Source: Rhodoblastus sp963727035 | GTDB lineage: Bacteria > Pseudomonadota > Alphaproteobacteria > Rhizobiales > Beijerinckiaceae | DNA: 64,000 bases | Direction: 5' to 3' | Assembly (NCBI GenBank): GCA_963727035.1 | Contig: CAVSEY010000029.1 | Coordinates: forward strand, 124,001-188,000 | Shown: one piece after another, positions 8,255-16,111 of the stretch | Numbering within the stretch: position 1 is the first letter of the stretch | Layout of the letters: every line of letters starts with the position of its first letter | The notes under the pieces: model-generated | What the model was told of the DNA's origin: nothing | What the model saw: only the letters and a program-made list of their open reading frames with translations | Databases searched by the model: none | Translations under genes and position numbers: made by a program

Positions 8255-8473
8255 GGTCTGCGCTCCGTTTTGCATCGAAGGAATGGCGGTCGGCGACCTT
8301 TAGCGGCGACATTCATCGCCGACGCCCTCAATGCCCCTTCACAATTGCATATTATGGCCTGCCCAACCATTGCGCACTTATGCCAATCCAGCGCCGGCGA
8401 ACGACGGCAAGCGTGACCGGCGCTTCGACGAGGACGCCACCCTCACCCTCAAGGGTGAATTCGGCGGATCAAT

Positions 8474-8520
8474 ATATGCGCTATAGCGCATATGCATTAT
8501 AGCATGTATAAAGGATGCTA
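8474..8520 (+). promoter_or_regulatory. arsR operator/promoter region with two inverted repeats
   Basis: A perfect 20-bp palindrome (ATATGCGCTATAGCGCATAT, 8474-8493) is followed by a second inverted repeat TAGCAT-N9-ATGCTA (8500-8505/8515-8520) that runs into the arsR start codon. ArsR/SmtB repressors bind AT-rich dyads close to their own start, so self-repression is likely (inference). Confidence 0.7.
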
Positions 8521-8813
8521 TGATGATCGTGCCCATCCTGTCGGCGCTCGCCGAACCCACGCGCCTCGCCGCTCTTCGCATCCTCTGGGATGGCGGAGAA
8601 CATTGCGTTTGCGAACTGATGGACAAGCTCGGCGCCACGCAATCCCGGATGTCGCGTCACATGGGCGTCTTGAAAGCGGCGGGTCTCGTGAGCGACCGGC
8701 GCGACGCCCAATGGGTCCGATATCGCCGCAATCCGAAAATGCCGCCCGACGTAGCCGCAGTCATCGACGCGGTCATGGTTGCGGCGTCCAGACACGAGAG
8801 GGAAGCCGCGTGA
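8520..8813 (+). CDS. ArsR/SmtB family metalloregulator
   Basis: 97 residues forming the compact ArsR winged helix: 'LSALAEPTRLAALRIL', the 'GGEHCVCELMDKLGATQSRMSRHMGVLKAAGLV' recognition-helix region and a wing 'RRDAQWVRYR'. The 'CVCEL' pair in helix 3 is the classical thiol site sensing As(III)/Sb(III) or soft metals. It probably represses itself and the downstream permease. Its stop overlaps the next start (GTGA at 8810-8813), so the genes are translationally coupled. A second in-frame ATG at 8523 is an alternative start. Confidence 0.9.
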   Translation: MMIVPILSALAEPTRLAALRILWDGGEHCVCELMDKLGATQSRMSRHMGVLKAAGLVSDRRDAQWVRYRRNPKMPPDVAAVIDAVMVAASRHEREAA

Positions 8814-9871
8814 GCACGAACGCACCGTCCGATCTTCACTTCGCGCCACGCGAGCCGACGGCTTTATGGGTTGGGGCGACGACGGCTCTCGTCGCCCTGT
8901 GGTTCGTCGTCTACTGGCAATTGCCGCAATTTTCCGATTGGGCCGCGTCGCATCTGCCCGTGGTCCCCGGCAGCCATACCGATGAAGCCGCCAAGTTCTT
9001 CGTCTATGACACGCCCAAGGTTCTCATGCTGCTGACCCTTGTTGTCTTCGGCATGGGGGTTGTGCGCAGCTTTTTCTCGCCGGAGCACACCCGCGCGCTG
9101 CTCGCAGGCAAGCGCGAGGGAATTGGCAATGTCGCCGCAGCAGGGCTCGGCGTCTTCACGCCGTTCTGTTCCTGCTCGGCGGTGCCGCTGTTCGTCGGCT
9201 TCGTTTCGGCGGGGGTGCCTCTGGGCGTGACTTTCTCGTTTCTGATTTCCGCGCCGATGGTCAACGAAGTCGCGCTCGGGCTGCTGTTCGCTTTGGTCGG
9301 CTGGAAGGTCGCCTTGACTTATTTGGTTTTCGGCCTTGGCGTGGCCATTATCTCCGGCTGGGTGATCGGTCGGCTGCATCTTGAAGGCTGGCTTGAGGAA
9401 TGGGTGCGCAATGTGCGCGCTGGCGCCGTCGAAATACCGGTCGAATCGCTCTCGGTCGTGGACCGCATCAAGGCTGGCGTCGAGGCCGTGCGCGATATCG
9501 TCGGCCGGGTCTGGATATGGATCATCGTCGGCATTGCCGCCGGCGCTTTCATCCACGGCTATGTGCCGAACGACCTTCTCGCCTCGATCATGGGCAAGGG
9601 CGCCTGGTGGTCGGTGCCCGCCGTCGTTCTGATCGGCATCCCGATGTATTCCAATGCGGCGGGCGTCATCCCTGTCGTCGAGGCTTTGCTGAGCAAGGGC
9701 GCCGCGCTCGGGACCGTGCTCGCCTTCATGATGAGCGTGATCGCGCTGTCATTTCCGGAAATGATCATCCTGCGCAAGGTGCTGACGACCAAACTGATCG
9801 TCGTGTTTTTCGGCATCGTGGGACTTGGCGTCATCGCCGTCGGCTATCTGTTCAACGCGCTGTTCTCCTGA
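8810..9871 (+). CDS. ArsP-like permease (UPF0718/DUF318 family)
   Basis: 353 residues from a GTG overlapping the arsR stop. About eight to ten membrane helices. The family signature 'TPFCSCSAVPLFVGFVSAGVPLG' holds the paired cysteines, and 'GIPMYSNAAGVIPV' is the second hallmark loop. Characterised members (ArsP) export trivalent organoarsenicals; other members are called only permeases. The ArsR partner with a Cys pair supports a metal(loid) role (inference). Exact substrate uncertain. Confidence 0.88.
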   Translation: MSTNAPSDLHFAPREPTALWVGATTALVALWFVVYWQLPQFSDWAASHLPVVPGSHTDEAAKFFVYDTPKVLMLLTLVVFGMGVVRSFFSPEHTRALLAGKREGIGNVAAAGLGVFTPFCSCSAVPLFVGFVSAGVPLGVTFSFLISAPMVNEVALGLLFALVGWKVALTYLVFGLGVAIISGWVIGRLHLEGWLEEWVRNVRAGAVEIPVESLSVVDRIKAGVEAVRDIVGRVWIWIIVGIAAGAFIHGYVPNDLLASIMGKGAWWSVPAVVLIGIPMYSNAAGVIPVVEALLSKGAALGTVLAFMMSVIALSFPEMIILRKVLTTKLIVVFFGIVGLGVIAVGYLFNALFS

Positions 9872-9886
9872 GAAAGGGCTGGTCCC

Positions 9887-10123
9887 ATGAAAGACGTAAA
9901 AGTGCTCGGCTCCGGCTGCAAACGCTGTGAGGCGACGGAACAAATGGTGCGCTCGGAAGCGCAAAAGCTCGGTATCGAGATCGCCGTCGAAAAGGTGACG
10001 GATTATGCGGAGATCGCAAAATTCGGCATCGTCTCGACGCCCGGCGTCGTGATCGATGGCAAGGTCGTTCATGCGGGCGGACTGCCCAAGGCGGAAGACC
10101 TCGCCAAATGGCTCGCGGCATGA
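9887..10123 (+). CDS. Thioredoxin-fold 'small redox-active disulfide' protein
   Basis: 78 residues: 'VLGSGCKRCEATEQMV' carries the CxxC motif (Cys11/Cys14), and 'GIVSTPGVVIDGKVVHAGG' has the cis-Pro and strand of the mini-thioredoxin fold. The family is commonly next to DUF318 permeases and ArsR genes. It may reduce or hand over a thiol-bound metalloid to the permease (inference). It begins 15 bp after the permease, and its stop overlaps the next start (ATGA). Confidence 0.88.
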   Translation: MKDVKVLGSGCKRCEATEQMVRSEAQKLGIEIAVEKVTDYAEIAKFGIVSTPGVVIDGKVVHAGGLPKAEDLAKWLAA

Positions 10124-10359
10124 TCGCCCCGATTCAGTTACAATCGATTCTGACCTGTCCGTCTTGCGGTCATCGCGCCACGGAGACGATGCCGACCGAC
10201 GCCTGCCAGTTCTTTTACGAATGCAAGGGCTGTGGCGTGCTCCTCAAGCCACGGGCGGGCGATTGCTGTGTGTTCTGCTCGTATGGTTCCGTTCCTTGTC
10301 CGCCGATTCAGGCCAACAAGGCGTCATGCTGTGCGACACAGAGCAGCGCCAAACCATAG
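10120..10359 (+). CDS. Small cysteine-rich 'GDCCVxC' protein
   Basis: 79 residues from the ATG at 10120 (ATGA overlap with the preceding gene). It has 10 cysteines: a zinc-ribbon-like 'CPSCGH...CKGCGVL', the signature 'GDCCVFCSYGSVPCPP' and a terminal 'CC'. This motif defines a family of small cysteine or selenocysteine proteins often found with mercury or arsenic genes (from memory). Its role is not established; metal binding or thiol relay is plausible. Tight overlap makes it part of this operon. Confidence 0.8.
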   Translation: MIAPIQLQSILTCPSCGHRATETMPTDACQFFYECKGCGVLLKPRAGDCCVFCSYGSVPCPPIQANKASCCATQSSAKP

Positions 10360-10420
10360 AACCTGCTGAGGCCGCGACCGACGCCCTCGAACCGAAGCCG
10401 GCTTCCGCCGTGGCGCAATG

Positions 10421-10525
10421 CTAGAGCATATTCCCAAAAAGTTGCAGACTTTTTGGACAAGAATATGCGTCAAAACAATGAATTAGAGACTTATTCCGAT
10501 TCCGAAGGAACGGAATAAGTCTCTA
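10421..10525. repeat. Palindromic intergenic repeat, copy B
   Basis: Identical to copy A (7851-7945) except one base over the first 95 bp, then extends to complete a terminal hairpin: TTAGAGACTTATTCCG ... CGGAATAAGTCTCTAG. The right end is exactly where the IS5-type element begins (TA at 10524-10525). Confidence 0.88.
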
Positions 10526-11363
10526 GGGTCGAGACCCATAAAATGGTTGGCATGATCGCGGCGTTGTGATTTACGGATTCCGAGAGGAATTGCTGATGAA
10601 TTGGGGATCAATTTTGGCTGACGGACACGCAGTTTCTGAAGATTGCGCCGCATCTTCCGACCAACACTCGCGGCAAGCCCCGGGTTGATGATCTGCGCGT
10701 CATAAGCGGGATCATCCACGTGTTGAAATCAGGCGGCCGCTGGATCGACGCGCCGCCCGAATATGGGCCGAAGAAAACGCTTTACAACCGCTATGTGCGC
10801 TGGGCCGCCAAGGGCGTCTGGTCCGATCTGTTCCAGGCGCTTGCCCAAGCCGGCGGTGCGCCCACTGAGGTTCTTATCGACTCCTCCGCCGTCAAGGCGC
10901 ATCGCTCGGCCTCGGGCGGAAAAGGGGGAGAAAAATCAGGCCATCGGCCGCTCGCGCGGCGGACGCACGACGAAAATCCACGCACTGACTGATGCGCAAT
11001 GCCGACCACTCGCTTTCATGCTTACCGGCGGCCAGATTGCTGACTGCACAGCGGGCGCGGCGCTGCTTGCGAGACTTCCGGATTACGAAATCCTGCACGG
11101 CGACAAGGGTTACGACGCGAATGCGATCCGAAGGCAGGTCGAAGAGCGCGGCGCAATGCCGAATATTCCGCCGAAGGCCAACCGCAAATGGAAGAATTGC
11201 TTTTCGCCCTTCCTCTATCGAAACCGAAACGCCATTGAGCGAATGTTCTGCCGACTGAAGGACTTCAGGCGCGTGGCGACACGCTACGATCGAAACGCCA
11301 CAAATTTTCTCGCCGCCGTTTGCATCGCTGCCGCCGTCAGCTACTGGTTATGAGTTTGGACCC
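10526..11363 (+). mobile_element. IS5 family (IS427-like) insertion sequence
   Basis: 838 bp. The terminal inverted repeats GGGTCGAGACCCATAA (left) and the complement of TTATGAGTTTGGACCC (right) match with three mismatches. A TA dinucleotide on both sides (10524-10525, 11364-11365) is the probable target duplication. The element sits against the stop codon of the DUF1489 gene. The transposase is in two overlapping frames, as usual for the IS427 group. Confidence 0.85.
10720..11353 (+). CDS. IS5-type transposase, two overlapping frames
   Basis: Frame 1 ('VISGIIHVLKSGGRWIDAPPEYGPKKTLYNRY', 'VLIDSSAVKAHRSASGGKGGEKSG') holds the N-terminal DUF4096-like part and the first catalytic Asp; it ends at 10992. 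Homology in this frame begins upstream, near 10600. Frame 2 carries 'GRSRGGRTTKIHALTD', 'HGDKGYDA' and 'NAIERMFCRLKDFRRVATRYDR', the rest of the DDE core, to 11353. The switch fits the AAAAGGGGG/AGAAAAA stretch near 10920-10935, a plausible programmed slippage site. The element may be active. Confidence 0.85.
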
Positions 11364-11785
11364 TAGATGAGCCCGAGCGTCGACAATTCCCGGCGCAGGT
11401 CCTCCGGCATTTCGGCGAGGCCGCTCGCGGCGGAGTCGAGATCGGGCGGGGCTTCGGCCGGGTCGAAATAGCGCCAGCCCTGGAAGGCGCGGTGCGGGCG
11501 CGGGCGCACGGCGGTCACCTCGTCGTCGAGTTGCAGCGCGCAGCGTTTCACGCCGGCCGAATCGACGAAGGGCTCGACGCCGATCAGCTTTTGCCGCGCG
11601 CTGATCTGGCCCTTGATCACCCAATAGAGCGAGCCGCCGTCGAGCAGCTCTTCCGCGCGCCTGGGAAACATCCTCGTGACATGGGCGTGGACGCCCGCGC
11701 CGCGCGAACGGCGCATTTTCGTCCAGGCGCGCAAATCGGCGACCGAATCCGCGCCCACGCAGAGTTTCAAGAGATGCAGCGTCAT
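11363..11785 (-). CDS. DUF1489 family protein
   Basis: About 140 residues from the ATG at 11785 ('MTLHLLKLCVGADSVADLRAW'), the usual start of this alphaproteobacterial family; the upstream in-frame extension is not conserved in character. Features: 'HVTRMFPRRAEELLDGGSLYWVIKG', 'CALQLDDEVTAVRPRPHRAFQGWRY' and the C-terminal 'LRRELSTLGLI'. Function unknown. The TAG stop includes the first base of the IS5 element, and the pre-insertion sequence would also have read TAG, so the insertion left the protein unchanged. Confidence 0.85.
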   Translation of the reverse strand: MTLHLLKLCVGADSVADLRAWTKMRRSRGAGVHAHVTRMFPRRAEELLDGGSLYWVIKGQISARQKLIGVEPFVDSAGVKRCALQLDDEVTAVRPRPHRAFQGWRYFDPAEAPPDLDSAASGLAEMPEDLRRELSTLGLI

Positions 11786-11877
11786 GCCGCGTTGTAGTCC
11801 GCCAAGGCGCGAAGCGGAAGACCGGGCTTGCCTTTGTCGCCGCATCGTCCATCTAATCGGAAACAAGGGAGAGCAAT

Positions 11878-12612
11878 TTGGGCGAGGGCGACAAGAATCC
11901 GGTGGCGCGGGCGGGGCGGGCGGAGGTCGAGGCTTTCGCCCAAAAAATTCTTCAAACTCCCGTGCGCCGCGCGCCGGCCAAGGTTTCCGGCCAGAGCGAG
12001 CCGGGGCGCGGGCGCCTGATCTTCGCCCTCGACGCCACCATGAGCCGGCAGCCGACCTGGGATCTGGCCCAGCAGGTCCAGGGGCAGATGTTCGCCGCCG
12101 CCGCCGCCTGCGGCGGGCTCGACATCCAGCTCGTCTATTTTCGCGGCTTCAACGAATGTCGCGCCTCGGCCTTCATGCGCGACGGCGGTGGACTTGGCGC
12201 CGCGATGGCGACGATCTCGGTGATGGGCGGCCATACCCAGATCGGGCGGGTCCTGCGCCATGTCCGGGCGGAGCGTGGGGAGGCGGGGCCGCTGGGCGCC
12301 TTCGTCTATGTCGGCGACGCCATGGAGGAAAGGGCCGACGATCTGGGCCGGATCGCCGGCGAACTCGGCCTGCTCGGGGTCAAGGGCTTTTTCTTCCACG
12401 AGGGCGGCGACGCCAAGGCCGCGGCCTGTTTCAAGGAACTGGCGCGCCTCACCGGCGGGGCCTTCGCCACATTCGATTCGAGCGCGCCCGGCCGTCTCGC
12501 CGCCTTGCTGCAGGCGGCCGCCGCCTATGCCGCGGGCGGCCACAAGGCGTTGCGCGACCGCGCCGAGGCCGGCGACCGCGAGGCCCGCCTGCTGCTCGGC
12601 CAGCTAAAATGA
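11878..12612 (+). CDS. VWA-like domain protein
   Basis: 244 residues from a TTG at 11878 with a GGGAGAG ribosome site; no ATG gives a better start. The protein is a von Willebrand A-type fold: 'LIFALDATMSRQPTW' with a MIDAS-like D-x-T-x-S, then 'VMGGHTQIGRVLRHV', 'AFVYVGDAME' and 'GVKGFFFHEGGD'. It is cytosolic (no signal). It lies 12 bp before a DnaJ-domain gene. The pair probably acts together in protein assembly or stress response (inference). Confidence 0.75.
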   Translation: MGEGDKNPVARAGRAEVEAFAQKILQTPVRRAPAKVSGQSEPGRGRLIFALDATMSRQPTWDLAQQVQGQMFAAAAACGGLDIQLVYFRGFNECRASAFMRDGGGLGAAMATISVMGGHTQIGRVLRHVRAERGEAGPLGAFVYVGDAMEERADDLGRIAGELGLLGVKGFFFHEGGDAKAAACFKELARLTGGAFATFDSSAPGRLAALLQAAAAYAAGGHKALRDRAEAGDREARLLLGQLK

Positions 12613-12624
12613 TCTGGAGCTTTC

Positions 12625-13356
12625 ATGCCGTTTCTGCTGATCGGGTTACTGACGCTGATCCTCGGCGTCTATCTGCTGCGCGAACTCGGACGCGCCTCGC
12701 CGGCGCGGGTCGCGGGCTATTTCCGCAACGGCGGCGGCTTTCTCGCGGCGGCGGCGGCGCTGCTGATGCTGCTGCGCGGGCGCCTGAGCCTCGCCATTGG
12801 CCTGGGCGGTCTGGCCTTTTACCTGTTCAATGGCGACCGCATTTCACTGAGCAAAATCTTTGGGCGGCGCCAGCGGGGGCGCAGCGAGTTGCAAATCCGC
12901 ACGGCCTTTCTCGAAATGACTCTCGACCACGCCAGCGGCGACGTCGACGGAACCGTGCTTGCGGGCGCTTTCGCCGGCATGAGGCTCTCCGCCATGATGC
13001 GCGAGGAAATCCTGCGGCTGCGCGAGGATTGCGCCGCCTTAGATCCAGACTCGGTTCTATTGCTGGATAATTATCTCGACCGCCGCTTTGCCGGATGGGG
13101 CGCGGCAGGCGAGCGTGACGCGAACGCGGGGCGGCAAGGGTACGGCCAGCAGGGGCCGGGGCGGAGCCGCAGCGGCGAAATGAGCGAGCAGGAGGCTTAT
13201 CAGACGCTGGGTGTGCGACCGGGCGCGAGTCCGGAGGAGATCGTTCGGGCGCACCGGCGCCTCATGAAGGAACGCCATCCCGACCACGGGGGGACGACGG
13301 ATGACGCGGCCCGGATCAATCAGGCCAAGGATCGGCTGATGCGTCGTCAAGGCTGA
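12625..13356 (+). CDS. Membrane-anchored DnaJ (J-domain) protein
   Basis: 243 residues. N-terminal membrane segments (~3-19 and ~33-70) precede a soluble middle region ('LQIRTAFLEMTLDHASGDVDGTVLAG') and a C-terminal J-domain ('QEAYQTLGVRPGASPEEIVRAHRRLMKERHPDHGG') with the HPD motif that activates Hsp70. The order resembles DjlA-type co-chaperones with the J-domain at the C-terminus. It follows the VWA-like gene closely. Confidence 0.85.
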   Translation: MPFLLIGLLTLILGVYLLRELGRASPARVAGYFRNGGGFLAAAAALLMLLRGRLSLAIGLGGLAFYLFNGDRISLSKIFGRRQRGRSELQIRTAFLEMTLDHASGDVDGTVLAGAFAGMRLSAMMREEILRLREDCAALDPDSVLLLDNYLDRRFAGWGAAGERDANAGRQGYGQQGPGRSRSGEMSEQEAYQTLGVRPGASPEEIVRAHRRLMKERHPDHGGTTDDAARINQAKDRLMRRQG

Positions 13357-13436
13357 TACGCTCCCCAACTCGAAAGACGCGGGACAAACTCTAAATTTCT
13401 TGCGGGGAGGGACGGCGGGCCGCTCCCCGGCGCGGA

Positions 13437-15095
13437 TCAATCCTTGATCGTGAAGCAGCTGAAGCCGGAGTGTTTCAGCGCCTTGCAGGCGGCTTCCGCC
13501 TTCGATGGCTCAAGCCCGACGAAACGGGCGCGATAGATGGTCCCATGGCCCTTCTGGACCTTTTCGGTATAGGGCTTGGCGGAAGCGAGCAGGGCGCCGC
13601 GCTTGGCCTTGGCCTTGTCCAGCAGGTCATTGGCCTTGCCGGCGTCGTCGGTCGCGCCGATCTGGATCATCCAGCCGGACGCCGCGGGTTTCGCGGGCAG
13701 GGCGCGCGGGGCGGGGGCGTCGTCGTCCGATTGCGCTTCGGCTTTCGCCAAACGCCGGGGCTCTTGTCGGGGCTCGTGAGCGGATTCATTCGCGGCGACG
13801 CGCGTGCGGGCTTCGGGAGCGCCGCCGACGGCATGGAAGCGGGTCGCTGCGCGAAGGGCGGAAACGCCCGAGGGGCCGACGACCCAATGACTCACCGGGG
13901 TCGGGACGCTGGTCGCCGCGGCGGTGGTCGCGCCGCCCGCTTCGCCATGGCGACGGGGGATCGAGGCGGTGGCGATCGCGCCTTCGTCCCTTCCGCGGGC
14001 GTTTTCGGTCGACGCCGAGACGAAGGCGGGACGCGGGGCGCGCTCGGCCGCGGCGATCGGGCGCGGCGCCGGTTCGTCCGCCGGGGGCGAGGCTTGCGCG
14101 ACCGGGTCGGCCTGCGCCGGCTCGGCCTGCGCGGGTTGTTGGCGTTCCGCGACGTCCGCGGCGTCGCGCGGCGAGCCGCCTTCACGGATATATTTGCTGA
14201 TCAGCGTTTCCATATAGGCGTCGCGCGAGCGCCAGGTCCGGCCGCCCATGACCACGGCGACGATATAATGGCCGTTGTGCTTCGCCGAAGTGAGAAGGTT
14301 GTAACCGGAAGCGTTGGTGTATCCGGTCTTGATGCCGTCCACGCCCTCGACACGGCCCAGCAGATGATCGTGATTGTGGAGGCGCATGCCGCGAACAGAG
14401 GCTTCGCGCAGCGAGAAATAGTGGAAATATTGGGGGAAGCGGGACTGGATCGCGCGGCCGAGGATGGCCAGATCGTGGGCGGTGGTGATCTGTTCCGGAT
14501 TGGGCAGCCCCGAGGCGTTGGCGTAATGTGTGCTGGCCATGCCGAGCGCATGGGCTTTTTCGGTCATTTCCTCGGCGAAACGGCCCTCGGAGCCGCCGAC
14601 AAGTTCCGCCACCGCGACAGCCATGTCGTTGGCGGATTTGGTGACGATGGACTTGATCGCGTCCTCGACCCGGATCGACGATCCCGCCCGCAGGCCGAGC
14701 TTGGAGGGCGCCTGCGCCGCGGCGTGTTCGGAGACCGGAATTTCGTCGCTCAAGTGGATGCGGCCCTTTTCCATCTGTTCGAACAGCAGATAGAGGGTCA
14801 TCACCTTGGTGATCGAGGCGGGATGGCGCAGGGCGTTTTCATCCACGCCGAAAAGCTCGCGGCCGGTCGCCCCGTCCACCACGATCGCGGCGTTGGTCGA
14901 GACGGCGGCCGTTTCGCGAGGGCCTCGCCCGTGACGGGCGGCGAAATGGGCGTGGCGGCCGGTGTGGGCGTGATGGTGGTGGTGGTGATGGCGGGCCTGG
15001 GCCGGGGTCGAGAAGCTCGCGCCCGCGAAGGCGAGCGCGAGGGTCGAAACAAGCGTCCTGGCCGTGAAGCCGACACGAAAGCTGTACTTGAACAT
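13437..15095 (-). CDS. D-alanyl-D-alanine carboxypeptidase (S11) with C-terminal SPOR domain
   Basis: 552 residues. Signal peptide (~1-34, cleavage after 'AQA'), then a natural seven-histidine run (36-42). The serine peptidase domain has S94-x-x-K97, S154-x-N156 and K256-T-G258, followed by a long Ala/Pro-rich linker. A terminal SPOR-like domain (~470-552: 'GWMIQIGATDDAGKANDLL') binds denuded glycan at the septum. It trims pentapeptide stems in the periplasm. This architecture is common in alphaproteobacterial DacC/DacF-type enzymes. The long plus-strand frame opposite is a shadow. Confidence 0.92.
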   Translation of the reverse strand: MFKYSFRVGFTARTLVSTLALAFAGASFSTPAQARHHHHHHHAHTGRHAHFAARHGRGPRETAAVSTNAAIVVDGATGRELFGVDENALRHPASITKVMTLYLLFEQMEKGRIHLSDEIPVSEHAAAQAPSKLGLRAGSSIRVEDAIKSIVTKSANDMAVAVAELVGGSEGRFAEEMTEKAHALGMASTHYANASGLPNPEQITTAHDLAILGRAIQSRFPQYFHYFSLREASVRGMRLHNHDHLLGRVEGVDGIKTGYTNASGYNLLTSAKHNGHYIVAVVMGGRTWRSRDAYMETLISKYIREGGSPRDAADVAERQQPAQAEPAQADPVAQASPPADEPAPRPIAAAERAPRPAFVSASTENARGRDEGAIATASIPRRHGEAGGATTAAATSVPTPVSHWVVGPSGVSALRAATRFHAVGGAPEARTRVAANESAHEPRQEPRRLAKAEAQSDDDAPAPRALPAKPAASGWMIQIGATDDAGKANDLLDKAKAKRGALLASAKPYTEKVQKGHGTIYRARFVGLEPSKAEAACKALKHSGFSCFTIKD

Positions 15096-15234
15096 ACGAT
15101 GATCCGATGGCCGTTTCCCGGACGCGAAACGAGGCGTCGCGACGTGAACCTGACCAAACCCTAAGCGAACGCGGTTACTCAGCGGTTAAGCCAAGCGAGG
15201 CGATTTGCTGAAATGGTGCAGTGCAACAAAACTA

Positions 15235-15263
15235 TTGACATTTTTGTGCGGTGCATATAAAAC
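15235..15263 (+). promoter_or_regulatory. Phasin gene promoter
   Basis: Consensus -35 TTGACA (15235-15240), then a TATAAAA -10 region (15256-15262) at 15-17 bp spacing, ~75 bp upstream of the phasin start. TGC-rich motifs around it (GGTGCAGTGCAAC, TTGTGCGGTGCA) resemble PhaR-type operators controlling phasins (inference). Confidence 0.6.
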
Positions 15264-15337
15264 CCTGACATGAACAGCGGCAAGATTCGCTGTTCGGGGT
15301 TCAGGCCGCCCTGCGGCCCTTCAGATCAGGTGTTCAA

Positions 15338-15679
15338 ATGGCCATCAACTTCGGGGAATATCAGAACTTCGGCAAGGAACAGTTCGAAACCGTCCAGACG
15401 GTCGCGACCGAGGTGTCGAAGCAGCTTCAGGCGATCGCCGCCGAAACCACCGATTATTCGAAGCGTTCGCTGGAAAGCAGCGCCGCTTTCGTTGAAAAGC
15501 TCCTCGGCGTGACCAAGTTCGATCAGGCGATTTCGCTGCAGCAGGATTTCGCCAAGGCTTCGTATGAAGGCTTTGTCGCCGAAATGTCCAAGCTCGGCGA
15601 AATGTACGCGAACGTCGCCAAGGAAGCGTTCAAGCCTGTCGAAGGCGCGATCGCCAAGGTCAAGGCCTCGGCAAACTGA
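15338..15679 (+). CDS. Phasin family protein
   Basis: 113 residues, almost entirely amphipathic helix: 'FGEYQNFGKEQFETVQTVATEVSKQLQAIAAETTDYSKRSLE', 'FEKLLGVTKFDQAISLQQDFAKASYEGFVAEM' and 'AKEAFKPVEGAIAKV' are textbook phasin (PF09361-type) patterns. Phasins coat polyhydroxyalkanoate granules and control their size. It is monocistronic, with a strong promoter upstream and an intrinsic terminator downstream. Confidence 0.92.
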   Translation: MAINFGEYQNFGKEQFETVQTVATEVSKQLQAIAAETTDYSKRSLESSAAFVEKLLGVTKFDQAISLQQDFAKASYEGFVAEMSKLGEMYANVAKEAFKPVEGAIAKVKASAN

Positions 15680-15758
15680 GCTTTCCGCTGGCGCAAAATT
15701 GTCCCGGATCGCGCGTGATTGGTTCCGGGGCGGCGTGATGTTCGTACAGTCGAAATGA

Positions 15759-15792
15759 AAAAGCCCGGCCGGCAAGCCGGGCTTTTGTTTTT
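15759..15792 (+). terminator. Rho-independent terminator after phasin gene
   Basis: Stem AAGCCCGGC (15761-15769) / GCCGGGCTT (15776-15784) with a 6-nt loop, followed by TTGTTTTTT. Confidence 0.88.
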
Positions 15793-16111
15793 TGGCGCGT
15801 CGCCGGCGATTTGGGCGCCCCGCCGGGATTTTGTGCGGAGTTCGCCGTCTCTTTTTCCTCGCCGGCCGCCAAAGACGTTGCGCCCACCCAGCCTCGTTAG
15901 GGTTCGGGCAAGAATTGTGGATCAGACTTTCGATTCGGTTAAAATCTCGTCGGCGCATCTGGCATGCGCGGCAGGCGGCGCATAAATTGCATGGAGGATG
16001 ATACGCTCATCCAATCCGTCGGGCGCCTGAACGAATGCCAAAATTGTTGCGTTTAATGGGAATGTTCGAGGGAGTGGGCCGGGACGCATCGGATCTTGAG
16101 GAGAGGACGCC
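15793..16111. other. Intergenic region upstream of clpS
   Basis: About 320 bp without a supported gene. The small open frames here lack ribosome sites and domain content. It should contain the clpS-clpA promoter, but no clear consensus is visible. Confidence 0.4.

Noticed and set aside
13470..15164. 564-codon plus-strand frame opposite the DD-carboxypeptidase
   Set aside because: Antiparallel shadow: Arg/Gly-rich, no domains, while the minus strand has SxxK/SxN/KTG and SPOR.
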